This document shows positions 13,961 through 17,247 of a stretch of DNA of 17,247 bases, piece after piece. The DNA comes from CAZKZZ01 sp964557375 (GTDB lineage Bacteria > Spirochaetota > Spirochaetia > SPDA01 > CAZJBZ01). Numbering within the stretch: the first letter of the stretch is position 1; every line of letters begins with the position of its first letter. The stretch spans positions 1 through 17,247 of the forward strand of contig CAZKZZ010000069.1 of assembly GCA_964557375.1 (NCBI GenBank). The letters are read 5' to 3'. A program made the position numbers and the translations under genes. Under the pieces are notes generated by a model. The model was not told the origin of the DNA, searched no databases, and saw nothing but the letters and a program-made list of their open reading frames with translations.

Positions 13961-15403
13961 ATGAGAATTGATTCGATTTTGAAAAAGACGTTGGGGCTTA
14001 CCATTTTAACTGATGACCAGTGTGAAGAAATCCATCTGGCTTCTCTGGAAGTGCTGGATAGCATAGGAGTAAAGGTGTACGACGAGGAAGCGCTTGAACT
14101 GCTCCACGGAGCAGGGGCGAGAATAGACGGAAACCTCGCCCGTATTCCGGCATGGATGGTCCAGGAAGCGCTTGCTGCGGCCCCCTGCAGAGTACCAATA
14201 GGAGATAGAAACGGAAACCGGGCCATGCTTCTCGAAAAAGGACGGAGTTATTACGGGACCGGATCGGACACTCAGACCACGATTGATATCTATTCCGGCG
14301 AACGGCGGGAGACGACTAAACAGGATGTGGTGCATGCAGCCACATTGATCGACGCTCTCGAGCAGATCGATTTCGCAATGTCTATGGCCATCGCTTCAGA
14401 TGTTCCGGTATCGAGTTCATACCTGCATCAGTTCGAAGCAATGCTCATCAATACTACCAAGCCGTTTGTATACACTGCCGAACACAAACAGGATGTCCTC
14501 GATATGATCGAGATCTCCGAGATCGCAGCGGGGGGCGCTGAAGCCCTGCAGCAGAATCCGTTTATGATTCTCTACTCCGAACCCTCTTCTCCCCTCAAAC
14601 ACACTGAAACCGCGCTGCAGAAAACCCTCCTCTGTGCCGAGAAGCGACTGCCGGTGATGTACATTCCCGCGATTATGCTCGGGGCGAGCGGGCCGGTAAC
14701 CTCGGCAGGTTCGATAATCGTTGCCAACGCGGAGGTCCTCTCCGGCCTGGTCATGCATCAGCTCAAGGCGAAAGGGGCACCGTTTATCTACGGCGGGAGT
14801 GCACCGCCCATGGACATGCGGACGACAATCTGCTCGTACGGAGCGCCGGAGGCGATCTTAAACGACGCGGCGATTATTTCCATGTCCCGGTATTACAACC
14901 TTCCTGATTTTTGTACCGCCGGCTGCACCGACTCACAGTCGTTCGATCAGCAGGCGGGACTCGAGGCGGCCTTCAGCATGCTGCTGTTAGGTCTTGCCGG
15001 AGGGACCCTGATCCACGATCTCGGCTACATGGGGGCAGGGATGACTTCGAGTATGGAGATGGTGGTGATGACCAACGAGATCGCTTCGATGGTCCGGCAC
15101 GTGATAGGGGGCGTGGAGATCTCTCCGGTTACAAAAGCCATGGAAGTGATAAGAAAGGTCGGTCCGGGGGGTGACTTCCTCTCCGAAGACCACACCTTCG
15201 AGAATTTTAAAGAGCACCTACACTTCTCCGAGCTGCTCAACCGGTGGGGATATGAGGGGTGGAAAAACGAAGGCGGGCTCGATTTCGGAGAACGGGCTAA
15301 CCGGAAGGTACGGGAGATTATCGAGCACCACACCCCTGAGCCGCTGCCGCCGGAAGTGGAAAAAGAAATACACACCATTATTGACAGGAGGGAGAAGCAT
15401 TAG
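13961..15403 (+). CDS. MttB-family (trimethylamine methyltransferase-like) protein without pyrrolysine
   Basis: A 480-residue TIM-barrel methyltransferase of the MttB superfamily (PF06253), about the usual length. Typical blocks: the start with L-T-D-D-Q-C-E-E-I-H-L-A-S-L-E-V-L-D-S-I-G-V (16-37), G-T-G-S-D (99-103), Y-T-A-E-H (171-175), G-A-S-G-P-V-T-S-A-G (241-250), Y-G-G-S (277-280), A-G-C-T-D-S-Q-S-F-D-Q-Q-A-G (320-333), G-A-G-M-T-S-S-M-E-M (358-367). The D-x-Q-A-G loop is the area where Methanosarcina MttB carries pyrrolysine; no UAG interrupts this frame. Characterised non-pyrrolysine relatives demethylate quaternary amines such as glycine betaine, proline betaine or carnitine; which applies here is unknown. 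GGAG lies 7 bases before the ATG. The gene ends TAG and is followed directly by a second in-frame TAG. Confidence 0.92.
   Translation: MRIDSILKKTLGLTILTDDQCEEIHLASLEVLDSIGVKVYDEEALELLHGAGARIDGNLARIPAWMVQEALAAAPCRVPIGDRNGNRAMLLEKGRSYYGTGSDTQTTIDIYSGERRETTKQDVVHAATLIDALEQIDFAMSMAIASDVPVSSSYLHQFEAMLINTTKPFVYTAEHKQDVLDMIEISEIAAGGAEALQQNPFMILYSEPSSPLKHTETALQKTLLCAEKRLPVMYIPAIMLGASGPVTSAGSIIVANAEVLSGLVMHQLKAKGAPFIYGGSAPPMDMRTTICSYGAPEAILNDAAIISMSRYYNLPDFCTAGCTDSQSFDQQAGLEAAFSMLLLGLAGGTLIHDLGYMGAGMTSSMEMVVMTNEIASMVRHVIGGVEISPVTKAMEVIRKVGPGGDFLSEDHTFENFKEHLHFSELLNRWGYEGWKNEGGLDFGERANRKVREIIEHHTPEPLPPEVEKEIHTIIDRREKH
15386..15394 (+). promoter_or_regulatory. Strong Shine-Dalgarno with no start codon at normal spacing
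   Basis: AGGAGGGAG near the end of the MttB-family gene is the best ribosome site ahead of the oxidoreductase gene. At the usual distance there is only the tandem TAG TAG (15401-15406); the first in-frame starts are GTG at 15419 and ATG at 15425, about 25-31 bases away. Either initiation is inefficient or relies on ribosomes terminating at the TAGs, or the true start codon has been altered. Confidence 0.5.
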
Positions 15404-15424
15404 TAGTATACGTGGACCGTGGAG

Positions 15425-17247
15425 ATGATCCTCGACATCGATCTCACTAATGGCGCTATTTCGACCCGCCCCTTTTCTGAAGCGCTGGTCCGGGAATGCC
15501 TCGGAGGGTTCGGCTTCAATACCCGCTATCTCTATAAACACCTCGCCCCTGAAACGGTGCCGTACGGTCCTGATAACATCCTGGTCTTGAGTTTAGGTCT
15601 TTTAACCGGTACTGCCGCACCATCCTCCTCCCGCGTCCATATAAGCGCGCGTTCACCGCTTTCCGGGTTCATGGCCAGTTCCAGTGTCGGAGGCTTTTTA
15701 GGGGTAAGACTGCGCATGCTCGGCATTGCGGCCCTCGTTATCCGGGGGCGGGCTTCCCGTCCGGTGTACCTCGAGATTAATGAGGACGGCCCTGCCATAG
15801 AAGACGGGACTGAGCTCTGGGGCCTCGATACGAGGGAAACCGATGCCGCCCTCCGGGAAAAACCGGGTAATGCAAAGGCGGAAACTCTCACTATCGGTCC
15901 GGGGGGCGAACATCTTGTCCGCTACGCCTGTATCATGGCGGGTACCGACCATGCGGCAGGGCGCACCGGTCTCGGTGCGGTAATGGGATCTAAAAATCTC
16001 AAAGCTATCTGTATAGCCTGTGAGAGAAAACCTGCTAAACCCTCTCCCGAGGTGTTAAACATTACCAAAGAGTACATCCGAAGTATTAAAGCAAGTACCT
16101 CGCGGTATGAAGATTACTCCGAGCGGGGAAGTGCTGGTGACATCATCGAAATAAACGAGATGGGAGTGCTCGGAACGCGGAACTACCGAGGTTCGTTTTT
16201 AGAAGGAGCGGAGCGGATCGACGGAAGGGCGTATGCCCCCTACATTACCCGCAAAACGAGCTGTTATCGCTGTCCCGTCCACTGCAAAGCCGAGGTCGAA
16301 TTGAATGCGGGTAAGCACAAAGGTTTTACCGGCGGAAGACCTGAATATGAAACAGTTATCGGCATCGGGTCCCTCTGCGGGTTGGATGACCCGGAAGCGG
16401 TGGTCTATCTCTCGAACCTGAGCAACATACTCGGTCTGGATACCATCTCCACAGGGTCGGTTATCGCATTTGCTATGGACCTCTACGACCGCGGAATTAT
16501 TACCGCTGAGGACACCGACGGTATTGATCTGCAGTGGGGGGATGCGGAAGCGATGGAGAAGATGATGTACCGGATCGCTTCACGAAAGGGTTTCGGTGAT
16601 GTGCTGGCTGAGGGGGTGTTGCGTGCATCTGAAAAGATCGGCAGGGGGGCCGAGCAGTACGCCTATCATGTCAAGGGAGTGGAAATCTACGGTGCCGATC
16701 CCCGGGGTATGATGGGTACGGCACTTGCCTATGCGGTGAGTCTCCGGGGCGGAGATTTTACCAGTGTGTATCCTGTACCCGAGTTCCGTTACACAGCCGA
16801 ACGGGCGGAAAAAGAGTTCGGGACAAAAAAGGCCGTGGACCTTGCCGCTACGGAAGGCAAGGGTGCATTAGTCAGCTACAGCATGATCGTGAGTGCCGTA
16901 ATCGATTCTCTCGGTATCTGTAAGGTGCCTGCCCTTTCCATTGCAGGCCACTTCGATTTGACCCGGGAGGCCGCCCTGGTCAACGCTCTTACCGAGTTCG
17001 AGTTTGACGTATCTGAATTGCTCTCCATCGGCGAGCGTATTATCAATATGGAAAAGCTGTTCAATCTCCGCTTCGGCGCGGCAGCCGGAGACGATACTCT
17101 CCCCGAGATATTTTTGAAGAAGCCGATCGAAGCAGGCCCCTCACGCGGAGGGCGGGTGGACCTGAAACCGATGGTCCGGGATTTTTACGAAGCCATGGGC
17201 TGGGACGAAAAGGGTATTCCGACTGGGAAAACGCTGGAGAGGCTGGG
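15425..17247 (+). CDS. Aldehyde:ferredoxin oxidoreductase (tungsten enzyme), 3' end cut by window edge
   Basis: Interconverts aldehydes and carboxylic acids with ferredoxin, using a tungsto-bispterin cofactor and a 4Fe-4S cluster in the cytoplasm. The 607 visible residues cover nearly the whole enzyme: N-terminal I-D-L-T-N-G; the pterin-binding A-G-R-T-G-L-G-A-V-M-G-S-K-N-L-K-A-I (178-195); cluster ligands C280, C283 and C287 (C-Y-R-C-P-V-H-C) with C499 in D-S-L-G-I-C-K; and D-P-R-G (425-428). The C-terminal G-W-D-E-K-G-I-P-T-G-K-T-L (592-604) is the usual ending, so only a few residues should be missing. Start is uncertain: similarity (T-W-T-V-E-M-I-L) extends upstream of this ATG to the in-frame TAG at 15404, and GTG 15419 is an alternative. 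It follows the methyltransferase by 21 bases in the same frame. Substrate unknown. Confidence 0.92.
   Translation, partial: MILDIDLTNGAISTRPFSEALVRECLGGFGFNTRYLYKHLAPETVPYGPDNILVLSLGLLTGTAAPSSSRVHISARSPLSGFMASSSVGGFLGVRLRMLGIAALVIRGRASRPVYLEINEDGPAIEDGTELWGLDTRETDAALREKPGNAKAETLTIGPGGEHLVRYACIMAGTDHAAGRTGLGAVMGSKNLKAICIACERKPAKPSPEVLNITKEYIRSIKASTSRYEDYSERGSAGDIIEINEMGVLGTRNYRGSFLEGAERIDGRAYAPYITRKTSCYRCPVHCKAEVELNAGKHKGFTGGRPEYETVIGIGSLCGLDDPEAVVYLSNLSNILGLDTISTGSVIAFAMDLYDRGIITAEDTDGIDLQWGDAEAMEKMMYRIASRKGFGDVLAEGVLRASEKIGRGAEQYAYHVKGVEIYGADPRGMMGTALAYAVSLRGGDFTSVYPVPEFRYTAERAEKEFGTKKAVDLAATEGKGALVSYSMIVSAVIDSLGICKVPALSIAGHFDLTREAALVNALTEFEFDVSELLSIGERIINMEKLFNLRFGAAAGDDTLPEIFLKKPIEAGPSRGGRVDLKPMVRDFYEAMGWDEKGIPTGKTLERL

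Noticed and set aside
13961..15403. Possible pyrrolysine codon within the MttB-family gene
   Set aside because: The frame is continuous from ATG to the terminal TAG, with the family's C-terminal region complete before it; the amber codon is at the end, not in the active-site loop.

Overview
The window reads as the chromosome of an anaerobic bacterium, most probably a spirochaete. The clue to lineage is the first complete gene pair: pheS is followed by a short (574-residue) PheT of the archaeal/eukaryotic type, which among bacteria is characteristic of Spirochaetota, and then by an adenosine-specific kinase family gene best known from archaea. Sigma-70-like promoters, Shine-Dalgarno sites, IclR regulators and hybrid histidine kinases show it is bacterial. 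Ferredoxin-linked indolepyruvate and aldehyde oxidoreductases and corrinoid methyltransferases indicate a strict anaerobe. The taxonomic call is inference.

Layout. 1-2666 (+): 3' end of pheS, pheT, and an adenosine-specific kinase family gene. 2776-6521 (+): a two-gene signalling unit made of a 419-residue response regulator with a receiver / STAS-like / receiver layout and an 825-residue soluble hybrid kinase (PAS-HisKA-HATPase-REC-REC-Hpt). 6518-11000 (-): iclR-1, then a HisC-like aminotransferase, iorA and iorB, tightly packed. The kinase and iorB converge and share a CTAG that supplies both stop codons. 11001-11122: a compact divergent promoter region between two iclR genes, with a tandem 19-bp repeat that looks like an operator. 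11123-17247 (+): iclR-2, a corrinoid protein, an MtmB-family methyltransferase with no pyrrolysine codon, an MttB-family methyltransferase with no pyrrolysine codon, and an aldehyde:ferredoxin oxidoreductase that runs off the end.

How it may work. The right half looks like a catabolic locus. Two unrelated amine methyltransferase families, both without pyrrolysine, flank a single corrinoid carrier, implying demethylation of one or two unidentified N-methyl compounds onto the cobalt of that protein. On the opposite strand, the aminotransferase and IorAB would convert an aromatic amino acid to an aryl-pyruvate and then an aryl-acetyl-CoA while reducing ferredoxin; the aldehyde oxidoreductase exchanges electrons with the same ferredoxin pool. 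One testable reading is that the methylated substrate is an aromatic amino-acid betaine whose demethylated product feeds the HisC-IorAB branch; this is a hypothesis only. The corrinoid-to-folate (or CoM) methyltransferase and the reductive activator such a pathway needs are not in the window.

The strongest candidate for something undescribed is the MtmB-family protein: it aligns with monomethylamine methyltransferase over its length, but carries valine where pyrrolysine sits and, by an alignment from memory, has also lost the residues that contact pyrrolysine. UAG ends 7 of the 12 genes whose stop lies in the window, so it serves here as an ordinary stop. No stretch longer than about 125 bases is without a gene. 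I saw no tRNA, rRNA, CRISPR array, insertion sequence or convincing rho-independent terminator.
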